Source of the DNA: Amycolatopsis solani | Lineage (GTDB): Bacteria; Actinomycetota; Actinomycetes; Mycobacteriales; Pseudonocardiaceae | Length of the DNA: 64,000 bases | Assembly: GCF_033441515.1 (NCBI RefSeq) | Contig: NZ_JAWQJT010000001.1 | Coordinates: 1,922,001-1,986,000, forward strand | Direction: 5' to 3' | Shown here: positions 24,803-33,151 of the stretch, one piece after another | Layout: every line of letters starts with the position of its first letter | How positions within the stretch are numbered: position 1 is the stretch's first letter | Position numbers and translations under genes: made by a program | The notes under the pieces: generated by a model | Database searches by the model: none | What the model was told of the DNA's origin: nothing | What the model saw: only the letters and a program-made list of their open reading frames with translations

Positions 24803-25759
24803 TCAGACCCGACCGGCGACACGGCGGCGTCGCGCCACCTCGGCGAGGAGCACGCCGGCCGCCACCGAGGCGTTCAGGGACTCCACGCCCGCCGCCATCG
24901 GGATCGACACCGTCGCGTCGCACGTTTCGCGGACCAGCCTCGACAGGCCGCGGCCCTCCGAGCCCAGCACGATGACCAGCGGGTCCGCCGCCAGCGCGAG
25001 CTCGTCGATGTCGACCGAGCCGTCCGCGTCCAGGCCGACCAGCATCATGCCCTCGTTCGCCCACGCCTTGAGCTGCCGCGTCAGGTTCGTCGCCACCGCG
25101 ATCGGGAGCTTCGCCGCCGTGCCGGCGCTCGTCCGCCACGCCACCGCCGTCATGCCCGCGCTGCGCCGCTCCGGCAGCAGGACGCCGTGCGCGCCGAACG
25201 CCGCCGCCGAGCGGATCACCGCGCCCAGGTTGCGGGGGTCGGTGACGCCGTCGAGCGCGACGAACAGGGGCACCTCGCCCGAGTTGCGGGCCGCCGCCAT
25301 CAGGTCGTCCGGGTGGGCGTACTCGAACGGCGGGACCTGCAGGCCCAGGCCCTGGTGCACGGCCCGGTTCGTCTTGCGGTCCAGCTCCTCGCGCGGGATC
25401 TCCAGGATCGAGATGCCCTTGTCGCCGGCCAGCCGGACGGCGTCGTTCACGCGGTCGTCGATCTCGATGTTCAGCGCCACGTACAGCGCCGTCGCGGGGA
25501 CGCCCGCGCGCAGCGCCTCGACCACCGGGTTGCGCCCGGCGATCAGCTCCGGCTTGTCGGCCTTCTTCTGCCGGGCCTGGTCGCGCTTCGTCTGGGCGTT
25601 CGCCTGGCGGTAGGCCTTGTGCCCGGGGCGGTCCTCCGCCTTCGGGGTCGGGCCCTTGCCTTCGAGGGCCTTGCGGCGCTGACCGCCCGAGCCGACGACG
25701 GCACCCTTCTTGGTGCCCGTCTTGCGGATCGCGCCCTGGCGCCGCGAATTGCCTGCCAT
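24803..25759 (-). CDS. 23S rRNA (guanosine-2'-O)-methyltransferase-like SpoU protein
   Basis: 318 residues. The first 70 residues are a Lys/Arg-rich basic extension; a SpoU substrate-binding domain ([16 protein letters not shown]) and the knotted SPOUT methyltransferase domain follow, with motifs [34 protein letters not shown] and [14 protein letters not shown]. It corresponds to M. tuberculosis Rv3579c (RlmB/TrmH family), which also lies next to cysS. ATG 25759 matches the start of the basic extension. It is the last gene of the cysS transcript. Confidence 0.9.
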   Translation of the reverse strand: MAGNSRRQGAIRKTGTKKGAVVGSGGQRRKALEGKGPTPKAEDRPGHKAYRQANAQTKRDQARQKKADKPELIAGRNPVVEALRAGVPATALYVALNIEIDDRVNDAVRLAGDKGISILEIPREELDRKTNRAVHQGLGLQVPPFEYAHPDDLMAAARNSGEVPLFVALDGVTDPRNLGAVIRSAAAFGAHGVLLPERRSAGMTAVAWRTSAGTAAKLPIAVATNLTRQLKAWANEGMMLVGLDADGSVDIDELALAADPLVIVLGSEGRGLSRLVRETCDATVSIPMAAGVESLNASVAAGVLLAEVARRRRVAGRV

Positions 25760-25781
25760 GGTGAGAGTTTCCTTGCGTTGC

Positions 25782-27170
25782 TCAGTCGGACTTGACTGTC
25801 CACTGCGGACCGTTGGGTGTGTCCTCCACCGCGATGCCCGCCTGCTGGAGGCGGTCACGGGCGGCGTCCGCGCGGGCGAAGTCCTTCTCGGCGCGGGCCT
25901 GCTGGCGCTCGGCCAGCAGCCCTTCGACGATCCGGGACAAAGCTTCCTTGGTGGGCGTGTCGGAACCGCCCGCCTCGGACCAGCGCGCGGACAGCGGGTC
26001 GAGGCCGAGCACGTCGGTCATCGCGCGGACGGCCGCGGCGAGTTCGAGTGCCTTCGGTGTGTCGCCCGCGTCGAGGGCGGCGTTACCGTCGCGCACCGTG
26101 TTGTGCACCACGGCGAACGCCTGCGGGGTGGCGAGGTCGTCGTCGAGCGCGGCGCCGAACTCGACCGGCAGGGTCCCGAGCGGGACCTCGCCGGCCGCGG
26201 CGGCGCGGCGCAGGAACGTCTCGATCCGCCGGTAGCCCTGCGCGGCCTCGGAGACCGCGGCGTCGGAGTACTCGATGTTGGACCGGTAGTGCGGCTGCAC
26301 CAGGTAGTACCGCAGCTCGACCGCCCGGTAGCGCTCCAGCATCGCGGGGATCGCCACGGTGTTGCCCAGCGATTTCGACATCTTCTCGCCGGACATGGTG
26401 ACCCACGCGTTGTGCAGCCAGTAGCGGGCGAACGGGTCGCCGGCCGCGTTCGACTGGGCGCGCTCGTTTTCGTGGTGCGGGAAGATCAGGTCGATCCCGC
26501 CGCCGTGGATGTCGAACTCCGCGCCGAGGTACGCCGTGGCCATCGCCGAGCACTCGAGGTGCCAGCCCGGCCGGCCCGGACCCCACGGCGTCGGCCACGA
26601 CGGCTCGCCCGGCTTCGCGCTCTTCCACAGCGTGAAGTCGCGCGGGTCCTGCTTGCCGCGGGTCGGCGTCTCGCCCTGCTGGACGTCGTCGAGGCCCTGC
26701 CGCGACAGCTCGCCGTAGTGGTCGAACGACTTCACCGAGAAGTAGACGTCGCCTTCCGTCGCGTAGGCGTGGCCCTGGTCGATCAGGCGCTGCATCAGCT
26801 CGACCATCTGGGTGATGTGCCCGGTCGCGCGCGGGTTGATCGACGGCGGCAGGCAGCCGAGCCGGTCGTAGGCCTGCTCGAAGGCGCGCTCGTGCGTCGC
26901 CGCCCACTCCCACCACGGCCGGTCCGCGTCGGTGGCCTTGGCCAGGATCTTGTCGTCGATGTCGGTGACGTTGCGGACCAGCAGCACGTCCAGTCCATTG
27001 TGGACGAGCCAGCGGCGCAGGACGTCGTAGTTCAGCGCGCCCCGGACGTGCCCGATGTGCGGTACGCCCTGCACGGTGGCACCACACACGTAGATCGACG
27101 CCGTTCCGCTACGGACGGGGTGGAACTCCCGTACGCTCCGGGTCGCTGTGTCGAAAAGGTGAAGGGCCAC
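25782..27170 (-). CDS. cysS: Cysteinyl-tRNA synthetase
   Basis: 462 residues, charging tRNA-Cys. The class I signature appears as PHIGH (HIGH at residues 38-41) and [10 protein letters not shown]. The zinc-site Cys29 (YVCGATVQG) and further ligands ([16 protein letters not shown]) are present. The start is GTG 27170. Twenty-two bases separate it from the rRNA methyltransferase gene downstream. In M. tuberculosis cysS1 is directly followed upstream by ispF and ispD; here a HAD gene and two PPOX genes are interposed. Confidence 0.95.
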   Translation of the reverse strand: MALHLFDTATRSVREFHPVRSGTASIYVCGATVQGVPHIGHVRGALNYDVLRRWLVHNGLDVLLVRNVTDIDDKILAKATDADRPWWEWAATHERAFEQAYDRLGCLPPSINPRATGHITQMVELMQRLIDQGHAYATEGDVYFSVKSFDHYGELSRQGLDDVQQGETPTRGKQDPRDFTLWKSAKPGEPSWPTPWGPGRPGWHLECSAMATAYLGAEFDIHGGGIDLIFPHHENERAQSNAAGDPFARYWLHNAWVTMSGEKMSKSLGNTVAIPAMLERYRAVELRYYLVQPHYRSNIEYSDAAVSEAAQGYRRIETFLRRAAAAGEVPLGTLPVEFGAALDDDLATPQAFAVVHNTVRDGNAALDAGDTPKALELAAAVRAMTDVLGLDPLSARWSEAGGSDTPTKEALSRIVEGLLAERQQARAEKDFARADAARDRLQQAGIAVEDTPNGPQWTVKSD

Positions 27171-27212
27171 CCTGGAAGGGTACGGGGTGGGCGTGAGCGA
27201 CGTCGCAGGCCC

Positions 27213-27899
27213 TCAGGCGATGCCGAAGCCGCGCAACGCCGTGAGCAGGGCATCCGGCCGCTCGGCGGTCGGGAGCGGGTCGACCAGCGCGAACTCGCAG
27301 CCCAGGGCCCGGGCGCCGCCGTCGGCCTCCTCGCTGTCGCCGACCATCAGCGTCTCGGTGGCCGGCACGCCGAGGCCCTCGACCGCCTTGCGGAAGATCT
27401 CCAGCTCCGGCTTCACCGCCCCGACCTCGAACGACAGCACGAATTCGTCGACGTAGGCGTCCCACCCGCGGGCGGTGAAGGCGGGCCGGATGTCGAAGGC
27501 GATGTTGCTGAGCACGCCCACCTTGAGCCCCCGCTCGGACGCGGCCTTCAGCACGGCCTCGGTGTCCGGGTAGGGCGTCCACTGGCTGGGATCGATGAGC
27601 CGTTCGTACAGCGCGACGGCTTCCTCGCGCCGCGGGACGCCCGACTTCTTGAGCACCTCGAGGTACACCTTCCGGTGCAGCACGGGGTCGCGGTCGCGGT
27701 GCTGCCAGGCGTGCAGGTGCTCGGCGTCGAGCTCGACGACCTCGCCGACCGGGGCGGTCATCCGGCGCATCAGCTCGGTCTGCGCCTCGAGGTCGAGCGG
27801 CGAGCCGGTGTGGCCGGTGATGTCGGCGAGCCAGGACTCGTCCTGTTCCAACCGGAAAAGCGTGCCGGAGTAGTCGAACAACACCGCCCTGATCGTCAT
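27213..27899 (-). CDS. HAD-family hydrolase with altered motif I
   Basis: 228 residues. HAD motifs: FDYSGTLF (motif I), LSNIAFD (motif II), AVKPELEIF (motif III lysine) and MVGDSEEAD (motif IV). The second acidic residue of DxDGT, the general acid in phosphatases, is serine, so phosphatase activity may be reduced or a different hydrolytic reaction used, as in dehalogenase-type members. A four-helix cap is inserted after motif I. Forty-two bases separate it from cysS on the same strand. Substrate unknown. Confidence 0.85.
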   Translation of the reverse strand: MTIRAVLFDYSGTLFRLEQDESWLADITGHTGSPLDLEAQTELMRRMTAPVGEVVELDAEHLHAWQHRDRDPVLHRKVYLEVLKKSGVPRREEAVALYERLIDPSQWTPYPDTEAVLKAASERGLKVGVLSNIAFDIRPAFTARGWDAYVDEFVLSFEVGAVKPELEIFRKAVEGLGVPATETLMVGDSEEADGGARALGCEFALVDPLPTAERPDALLTALRGFGIA

Positions 27900-27920
27900 G
27901 GATTCAGCCTAACGGGAGCG

Positions 27921-28316
27921 TCAGGCCGAATGCCCTGTGATGTGTTCGGGCACCACGCGCACCAGCACGCGCACGACCTCCGGCGGCTCGGGCGGGAAGA
28001 CGTCGCCGGTGTACTTGCGGGCCAGCTCGTCGTTCAGCTCGGGGCCGCCCTCGGCGGTGACCTCGGCGCGGCCGCGGATCTCGACGTAGTTCTCCGGATC
28101 GGCCAGGTCGAAGACGGAGAGCGACACCCGCGGGTCGCGCCGGATGTTGCGCTCCTTGCGCCGGCCCTGGACGGTCACGAAGAGCACGGTGTCCCCGTCC
28201 CGCTTGGCCCAGACGACGGAGCTCTGCGGCGAGCCGTCGGCGTTGGTGGTGGCCACGACCGGGTAGTTGCGGCCGTCGAGCAGGGCCTTGGTGGCCTCGT
28301 TGAATGTCACACCCAT
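27921..28316 (-). CDS. PPOX-class F420/FMN-dependent protein, copy A
   Basis: 131 residues of the split-barrel flavin/deazaflavin family (pyridoxamine 5'-phosphate oxidase-like). Seen: VVATTNADGSPQSSVVW, the DGDTVLFVTVQGRRKERNIRRDPRVSLSV core and a C-terminal RKYTGD segment. Actinobacterial members of this size often bind F420. It lies 4 bases after copy B and has exactly its length, so the two arose by tandem duplication and probably form one transcript. Substrate unknown. Confidence 0.85.
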   Translation of the reverse strand: MGVTFNEATKALLDGRNYPVVATTNADGSPQSSVVWAKRDGDTVLFVTVQGRRKERNIRRDPRVSLSVFDLADPENYVEIRGRAEVTAEGGPELNDELARKYTGDVFPPEPPEVVRVLVRVVPEHITGHSA

Positions 28317-28320
28317 GACC

Positions 28321-28716
28321 TTATTTGACGTTCCCGGCGACCTTCTCGACTTTCAGCCGCACGACGACGCGCTCGGTCTCCGGACCTTCGGGCGGCGGGT
28401 CCTGGGCGAGGTACTTGTGGCTCAGCGTCCTGGGGAGCGCCTTGGCCGGGTCGGGGGTGAGCTCGGCGGTGCCGCGCAGCTGCGTGTGCCGGTACGGGTT
28501 TTCGGCGTCGGTGATCGAGACGCTCAGGCGGGGGTCGCGCCGCAGGTTGCGGACCTTCCGCCGGTCCTCGGTGGCGCTGAAGACGAGGTCGCCGCCGTCG
28601 AGCCCGATCCAGACGACGGAGGTTTGCGGCCCGCCGTCGGCGTCGAGGGTGGCGACGGTGGCGAAGTTCTTCCCGTCGATCAGGGCGCGGACGGCGTCCG
28701 AGAGGGTGAGGGGCAT
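28321..28716 (-). CDS. PPOX-class F420/FMN-dependent protein, copy B
   Basis: 131 residues, paralogous to copy A: TVATLDADGGPQTSVVWIG, DLVFSATEDRRKVRNLRRDPRLSVSI, then LSHKYLAQDPP. The shared DRRKxRNxRRDPRxSxS block lies where the phosphate-binding arginines of the family are found. ATG 28716 is chosen; an open frame extends upstream only through the repetitive intergenic DNA. No partner enzyme is linked, so its role is unassigned. Confidence 0.85.
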   Translation of the reverse strand: MPLTLSDAVRALIDGKNFATVATLDADGGPQTSVVWIGLDGGDLVFSATEDRRKVRNLRRDPRLSVSITDAENPYRHTQLRGTAELTPDPAKALPRTLSHKYLAQDPPPEGPETERVVVRLKVEKVAGNVK

Positions 28717-28776
28717 ATCACGCCGAACCGGTGCCGGGTCGGGGCTATTCCGCAGGCTGGGAGGGGCTGGGGGAGG

Positions 28777-28829
28777 TCGCGAATGAGTCATTCGGGGCGT
28801 TGGGGGTCCCGAATGAGTCATTCGCGACG
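28777..28829. repeat. Paired GAATGASTCATTC repeat, unit 3
   Basis: GAATGAGTCATTC starts at 28781 and 28811, 30 bp apart, with outer TCGCG/CGCGA arms as in units 1 and 2. Confidence 0.85.
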
Positions 28830-28960
28830 TTTGGGGCGGGGCGGCGCCGGGCGGGGCGGGTAGGGCGAGGTGGGGCGGGCAGCGGGGCGGGGACGCGTAA
28901 AGCGAGGCGAACCGGCACCGGTGCGGGCCTGTTCCGGGTGCTGGGTGGGTTTGGTGCGGG

Positions 28961-29013
28961 TCTCGAATGAGTCATTCGGGACGTCAGAGGTCCCGAATGA
29001 GTCATTCGCGACA
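28961..29013. repeat. Paired GAATGASTCATTC repeat, unit 4
   Basis: GAATGAGTCATTC starts at 28965 and 28995, 30 bp apart. The right outer arm CGCGA is kept; the left arm is TCTC instead of TCGC. Confidence 0.85.
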
Positions 29014-29090
29014 CTTGGCGGGGCAACGCTGGGCGGCGCGGGTAGGGAGGCGGAGCTGAGGCGGTGCGGGCCTATTCCGCGCGCACCCGA

Positions 29091-29145
29091 CGACAGGAAT
29101 GAGTCATTCACTACGCCAGACGACAGGAATGAGTCATTCACTACG
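29091..29145. repeat. Paired GAATGAGTCATTC repeat, unit 5 (direct form)
   Basis: GAATGAGTCATTC starts at 29097 and 29127, again 30 bp apart. Here the flanks repeat directly (CGACAG before and ACTACG after each copy), unlike the inverted outer arms of units 1-4. It overlaps the ispF stop codon at 29141-29143. Confidence 0.85.
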
Positions 29146-29608
29146 TCCGGGCGAGCAGCAGCGCAGTCGCGAAGGCCGCAATGCCTTCCCCTCGGCCCGT
29201 CAAGCCCAGCCCGTCCGAAGTCGTCCCCGACACGCTCACCGGGCCACCCACCGCTTCGGACAAGACCTCCTGCGCCTCTTCACGCCGCTTGCCCACCCGG
29301 GGGGCGTTGCCGACGATCTGGACCGTCGCGTTGCCGACGCGCCAGCCCGCTGCCTCGATCAGGCCCCTGACCTCGGTGAGCATGTCCGCGCCGTGGGCGC
29401 CGTCCATGCGGGGGTCGCCGGTGCCGAACACCGCGCCCAGGTCGCCCAGGCCCGCTGCGGACAGGAGGGCGTCGCACAGTGCGTGGGAGGCGACGTCGCC
29501 GTCCGAGTGGCCGGCGCAGCCGTCGGCCTCCGGCCAGTGCAGGCCCGCCATCCAGCACTCGCGGCCTGGTTCGATCGGGTGGACGTCGACCCCGTTGCCG
29601 ATCCTCAC
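29141..29608 (-). CDS. ispF: 2-C-methyl-D-erythritol 2,4-cyclodiphosphate synthase
   Basis: 155 residues. IspF closes the cyclodiphosphate ring in the MEP isoprenoid pathway. The divalent-metal ligands Asp8 and His10 (GVDVHP) and a third histidine ([11 protein letters not shown]) are present, as are the trimer-core segment [19 protein letters not shown] and the C-terminal [13 protein letters not shown] that lines the CDP pocket. It overlaps ispD by 4 bp, so the two are translationally coupled. Confidence 0.94.
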   Translation of the reverse strand: MRIGNGVDVHPIEPGRECWMAGLHWPEADGCAGHSDGDVASHALCDALLSAAGLGDLGAVFGTGDPRMDGAHGADMLTEVRGLIEAAGWRVGNATVQIVGNAPRVGKRREEAQEVLSEAVGGPVSVSGTTSDGLGLTGRGEGIAAFATALLLART

Positions 29609-30228
29609 AGCGTCTCCTCGTTCTTCGGTGCCGCCGCGATCGCCTCGGCCAGTGAAAGTTCGAAATCGGTCGTGACGCGCATCGCGTCCGGGTGGCCCGG
29701 CACCGTCGCCGCGCCCATCGGGACCGTCGTCGTGAAACCGGCGGCGAGGAAGGCGTCGAGAGTGAAGCCGATCGGGGTTTGGGCCGTGCGCAGCCGGGCG
29801 CGGTCCTCCGTGCCGACGATGAACGATGCGTCGTCGGTCACCTTCACGGTGTCGGCCATCGGGAGCACCGGCACGACCACCTCGTGCTCACCGACGGCGT
29901 CGATCACGTCACGCACGGTTTGCGCAGGAATGAAGGCACGCAGAGCGTCATGGAGGAGTACAACTGAGTCACGGGGAACTTCGGGCTCGACGACGGCGAA
30001 GGCCTGCCGGAGCGAGCCGGGGACGACCCGGCACGGAAGCCCCTCGAGGGCTTCGGAATACGACTTCGCACACCGCTGGGGGGCCGCCACGAGCACCGTA
30101 GAGATTCCCGGTACGTCGAGCAGCCCCCTCACGGTGTGCGTGAGTAGCGCCTCACCATGGACCGGCGTGAGAGCGAGCTCCCAGTCGGAGGCATGATGTG
30201 CGACGGTCACGATCACGACGACGTTCAT
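29605..30228 (-). CDS. ispD: 2-C-methyl-D-erythritol 4-phosphate cytidylyltransferase, atypical
   Basis: 207 residues. Position (carD-ispD-ispF) and the segments [25 protein letters not shown] and [16 protein letters not shown] identify it as IspD. It is unusual: the N-terminal glycine-rich CTP loop with its catalytic Arg and Lys (family PAAGxGxR...K) reads [10 protein letters not shown], and the later TDDASxVE motif is replaced by MGAATVPG. Either activity is altered, the active site has been rebuilt, or another IspD works elsewhere in the genome. Confidence 0.82.
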   Translation of the reverse strand: MNVVVIVTVAHHASDWELALTPVHGEALLTHTVRGLLDVPGISTVLVAAPQRCAKSYSEALEGLPCRVVPGSLRQAFAVVEPEVPRDSVVLLHDALRAFIPAQTVRDVIDAVGEHEVVVPVLPMADTVKVTDDASFIVGTEDRARLRTAQTPIGFTLDAFLAAGFTTTVPMGAATVPGHPDAMRVTTDFELSLAEAIAAAPKNEETL

Positions 30229-30281
30229 CGGTTCGCGATCGTAGAGGCACCCACCCGCGAGGCGAGCGGGACGCCTTGGGC

Positions 30282-30773
30282 TCAGACCGTCGCGGTTTCC
30301 AGAACTTCGTCGAGGAGGACCTCAGCCTTGTCCTCGTCGGTGCCCTCCGCGAGCGCGAGCTCGCTGACCAGAATTTGCCGCGCCTTCGCCAGCATGCGTT
30401 TCTCGCCGGCTGAAAGTCCGCGGTCCTTCTCTCGCCGCCAGAGGTCGCGCACCACTTCGGCCACCTTGTTCACATCGCCGGAGGCGAGTTTCTCGAGGTT
30501 GGCCTTGTACCGACGAGACCAGTTGGTGGGCTCTTCGGTGTGGGGAGCACGCAGAACGTCGAAGACCTTGTCCAGTCCTTCTTGCCCGACGACATCGCGC
30601 ACGCCTACGATCTCGGCGTTGTCAGCGGGCACGCGAACCGTGAGATCCCCTTGCGCGACCTTGAGGACGAGGTACTTCTTTTCCTCGCCCTTGATCACGC
30701 GGGTCTCGATGGCTTCGATGAGTGCGGCACCGTGGTGCGGGTAGACGACGGTCTCTCCGACCTTGAAAACCAT
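30282..30773 (-). CDS. carD: CarD-type RNA polymerase-binding transcription factor
   Basis: 163 residues, nearly the same as M. tuberculosis CarD. The N-terminal Tudor-like RNAP-interaction domain ([17 protein letters not shown]...) binds the polymerase beta subunit; the C-terminal helical domain ([22 protein letters not shown]) contacts the upstream edge of the transcription bubble, with the wedge tryptophan in [11 protein letters not shown]. CarD stabilises open complexes and is usually essential. A -10-like TAGGAT on the minus strand lies at 30801-30806. ispD starts 53 bp after its stop. Confidence 0.95.
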   Translation of the reverse strand: MVFKVGETVVYPHHGAALIEAIETRVIKGEEKKYLVLKVAQGDLTVRVPADNAEIVGVRDVVGQEGLDKVFDVLRAPHTEEPTNWSRRYKANLEKLASGDVNKVAEVVRDLWRREKDRGLSAGEKRMLAKARQILVSELALAEGTDEDKAEVLLDEVLETATV

Positions 30774-31047
30774 GTGTCCTCTGCCCCTTTCGCTGACTCC
30801 ATCCTAGCACGAGCCGCCAGTGCCCACCTAGCGGGCCGGACTCGTCCTCGCAGGTCAGCGGCCTGAGCGGGGGTTGACAAACGTCGGACCCCCGTGCTCA
30901 CGCAGGTAGCGGGGAAGCGTTTCGGCGGGCTCGGGGAATCCATTTTGGACGGTTGATCTTGAGCGCAACGCGGACCGGTTCGGTGGCGGAGATCGACCCC
31001 GGCTAGTCTTCGCGGGGACGAGGCCGTGAAAAGGGAAGGACTGCGAC

Positions 31048-31719
31048 GTGAGGCTGCAGAATCGTCGCGTGCTCGGCGCGGGCGTGCTGGCGCTCGGTGC
31101 CGCGCTCGTGCTCGCCGGGTGCGGGGCCGGCCAGATCACCCAGACCGACTCGCAGCAGCCCGCGGTCAACGGCACGTACGCCCAGGTCAAGACCATTGTC
31201 CTGCGCAACGCCGCGGTCCAGTACCCGACGTCCGGCCCCGGTTACCCGGCGGGCGCGACCCCGGCGCTGACGCTGACGATCGTGAACCAGGGCACCCAGG
31301 ACGACTCGCTCGTCTCGGTCACGACCGAGGACGGCGCCCAGGCCACCATCAGCGGCTCGAAGGACATCGTCGCGGCGCACTCGCTGGTGATCGGCCCGGA
31401 CGACGCCGTCGAGTCCACCAACGAAGCGCAGCCGAGCTCCTCGGGCGCGCCGTCCTCGTCGGAGGCGCCGTCGTCTTCGGCGACCGCGACGGGCACCAGC
31501 TCGAGCTCCACCGCGACCGCGACCAGCACGCCGGAGGCGCCGACGTCGAGCGCGACGCCGACCGCCCCCGAGAAGGTCGGTCAGGCCACGGTGACGCTGC
31601 CCCCGCTGAAGCAGCCGCTGTGGCCGGGTCAGGTCATCAAGGTCACGTTCGTGTTCAAGAACGCCGGACCGGTCACCGTCGACCTGCCGGTCGCGGCGCC
31701 GGCGCACGCCAAGGAGTAG
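31048..31719 (+). CDS. LpqE-like lipoprotein
   Basis: 223 residues. A lipobox LAGC ends the signal peptide at residues 22-25, giving a lipid-anchored extracellular protein. The mature part has two beta-rich segments joined by an extended Ser/Thr/Pro/Ala linker (about residues 128-178), typical of a cell-wall spanner. It occupies the place of M. tuberculosis lpqE (Rv3584), between carD and radA, and is divergent from carD. Function in the family is not established; some relatives resemble copper-chaperone-type PCu(A)C folds, but no Met/His site is obvious here. Confidence 0.8.
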   Translation: MRLQNRRVLGAGVLALGAALVLAGCGAGQITQTDSQQPAVNGTYAQVKTIVLRNAAVQYPTSGPGYPAGATPALTLTIVNQGTQDDSLVSVTTEDGAQATISGSKDIVAAHSLVIGPDDAVESTNEAQPSSSGAPSSSEAPSSSATATGTSSSSTATATSTPEAPTSSATPTAPEKVGQATVTLPPLKQPLWPGQVIKVTFVFKNAGPVTVDLPVAAPAHAKE

Positions 31720-31758
31720 GTCCCCGGTTTTGTCGGTGGTCGCCGATAGCCTCGCGGG

Positions 31759-33117
31759 GTGAAGAAAGGGACCACCTACCGCTGCGGGAGCTGCGGCTAC
31801 GAAGCGGCCAAGTGGCTGGGCCGGTGTCCGGAGTGCCAGGAATGGGGCTCGTTCGAGGAACGCGGGGCCCCGGCCAGGCCGGCCATCCAGCGCGTCGCGG
31901 CCGGGGCGCCCAGCGCGCCGGCGCGGCCGATCGGCGAAGTCGACGTCGAAGCGGCGCGCGCCAGGAAGACCGGCGTCGCGGAACTCGACCGGGTGCTGGG
32001 CGGCGGCCTGGTGCCCGGCGCCGTGGTGCTGCTCGCGGGTGAGCCGGGCGTCGGCAAGTCGACGCTGCTCCTCGAGGTCGCCTACCAGTGGGCGAAGACG
32101 GTCGACCGCTCCTTGTACGTCACGGGCGAGGAGTCGGCGGGCCAGGTGCGGCTGCGCGCCGAGCGCACGGGCAACGTCCACGACCGGATGTACCTCGCCG
32201 CGGAAAGCGACCTCTCGGCCATCCTCGGGCACATCGACGACGTCAAGCCGGGTGTGCTGATCGTCGACTCGGTGCAGACGATGGCGTCCCCGCAGGTCGA
32301 CGGCTCGCCGGGCGGGGTGACGCAGGTCCGCGCGGTGACGTCCGGGCTGGTCGCGGTGGCCAAGGAGCGCGGGCTGCCGGTGGTGCTGGTGGGGCACGTC
32401 ACGAAGGACGGCTCGGTGGCCGGCCCGCGGGTGCTCGAACACCTGGTGGACGTGGTGCTGCAGTTCGAGGGCGACAAGCACTCGACGCTGCGGATGCTCC
32501 GCGGCATCAAGAACCGCTTCGGCGCGTCCGACGAAATCGGCTGCTTCGAGCTGCAGGAAGAAGGCATCGTCGGCGTCCCGGACCCGTCGGGGCTGTTCCT
32601 CAGCCACACCGCGGAGCCGGTCGCGGGCACGGCGATCACGGTGTCGATGGAGGGCAAGCGGCCCCTGCTGGGCGAGGTGCAGGCGCTGGTGTCGTCGACG
32701 TCGGCGCCCCAGCCGCGGCGCGCGGTCAGCGGCCTGGATTCGGCGCGGGTGGCGATGGTCCTCGCGGTCCTGGAGAAGCGCGGCGGGCTGAAGCTGGGCG
32801 ACAAGGACGTCTACACGGCCACGGTCGGCGGAATGAAGATCACCGAGCCGGGCATCGATCTGGCGGTGGTGCTGGCGCTGACGTCTTCGTTCGGCGACGT
32901 CGCTTTGTCGCCCCGGCTGGTGTCGGTGGGCGAGGTCGGCCTGGCGGGGGAGATCCGCCGGGTGCCGAGCGTGGGCCGGCGGCTCGCGGAAGCGGCCCGG
33001 CTCGGGTTCACGTACGCGCTAGTGCCGCCGGACTCGGGCAAGCCGCCGGCGGGGATCCGGGTGCTGGAGGTGGCCAACGTCGCGGACGCGTTGAACGCGG
33101 CCAGCCACGCCCGCTGA
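31759..33117 (+). CDS. radA: DNA repair protein RadA
   Basis: 452 residues. RadA processes recombination intermediates. A C4 zinc finger (Cys9, Cys12, Cys23, Cys26), RecA-like Walker A GEPGVGKST at residues 94-102, the KNRFG motif at 251-255 and a C-terminal Lon-like domain (VGGMKITEPGIDLAVVLAL...) follow in order. GTG 31759 is used. It lies 39 bp after the lpqE-like gene. disA, which follows radA in mycobacteria and many other actinobacteria, is replaced by unrelated genes. Confidence 0.95.
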   Translation: MKKGTTYRCGSCGYEAAKWLGRCPECQEWGSFEERGAPARPAIQRVAAGAPSAPARPIGEVDVEAARARKTGVAELDRVLGGGLVPGAVVLLAGEPGVGKSTLLLEVAYQWAKTVDRSLYVTGEESAGQVRLRAERTGNVHDRMYLAAESDLSAILGHIDDVKPGVLIVDSVQTMASPQVDGSPGGVTQVRAVTSGLVAVAKERGLPVVLVGHVTKDGSVAGPRVLEHLVDVVLQFEGDKHSTLRMLRGIKNRFGASDEIGCFELQEEGIVGVPDPSGLFLSHTAEPVAGTAITVSMEGKRPLLGEVQALVSSTSAPQPRRAVSGLDSARVAMVLAVLEKRGGLKLGDKDVYTATVGGMKITEPGIDLAVVLALTSSFGDVALSPRLVSVGEVGLAGEIRRVPSVGRRLAEAARLGFTYALVPPDSGKPPAGIRVLEVANVADALNAASHAR

Positions 33118-33147
33118 CCGGGGATCCGGGCGGTGCCGGACCCCCGG
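33118..33147. terminator. Hairpin between radA and the convergent gene
   Basis: Arms 33118-33129 and 33136-33147 pair over 12 bp with one mismatch around a 6-base loop. It starts directly after the radA stop and ends 4 bases before the stop of the convergent gene, so it can serve both. Confidence 0.6.
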
Positions 33148-33151
33148 GTGC

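Larger units (their letters stand above)
28717..29140. other. Gene-free stretch made of paired palindromic repeats
   Basis: 424 bases without a credible gene, between PPOX copy B and ispF, both on the minus strand. Three copies of the paired GAATGASTCATTC element sit here (28777-28829, 28961-29013, 29091-29145) separated by low-complexity GGGC-rich DNA. The last copy abuts the ispF stop codon, so the ispF transcript must cross or end at these repeats. Confidence 0.75.

Noticed and set aside
18047..29139. The 13-mer contains TGASTCA, the binding core of eukaryotic AP-1/GCN4 bZIP factors
   Set aside because: Bacteria do not have such factors in this form. The palindrome itself is the informative property, so the resemblance is coincidental.
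28777..29145. Evenly spaced repeats considered as a CRISPR array
   Set aside because: Repeats are 13 bp and palindromic, come in pairs rather than a long regular array, have no unique 30-40 bp spacers and no cas genes nearby.
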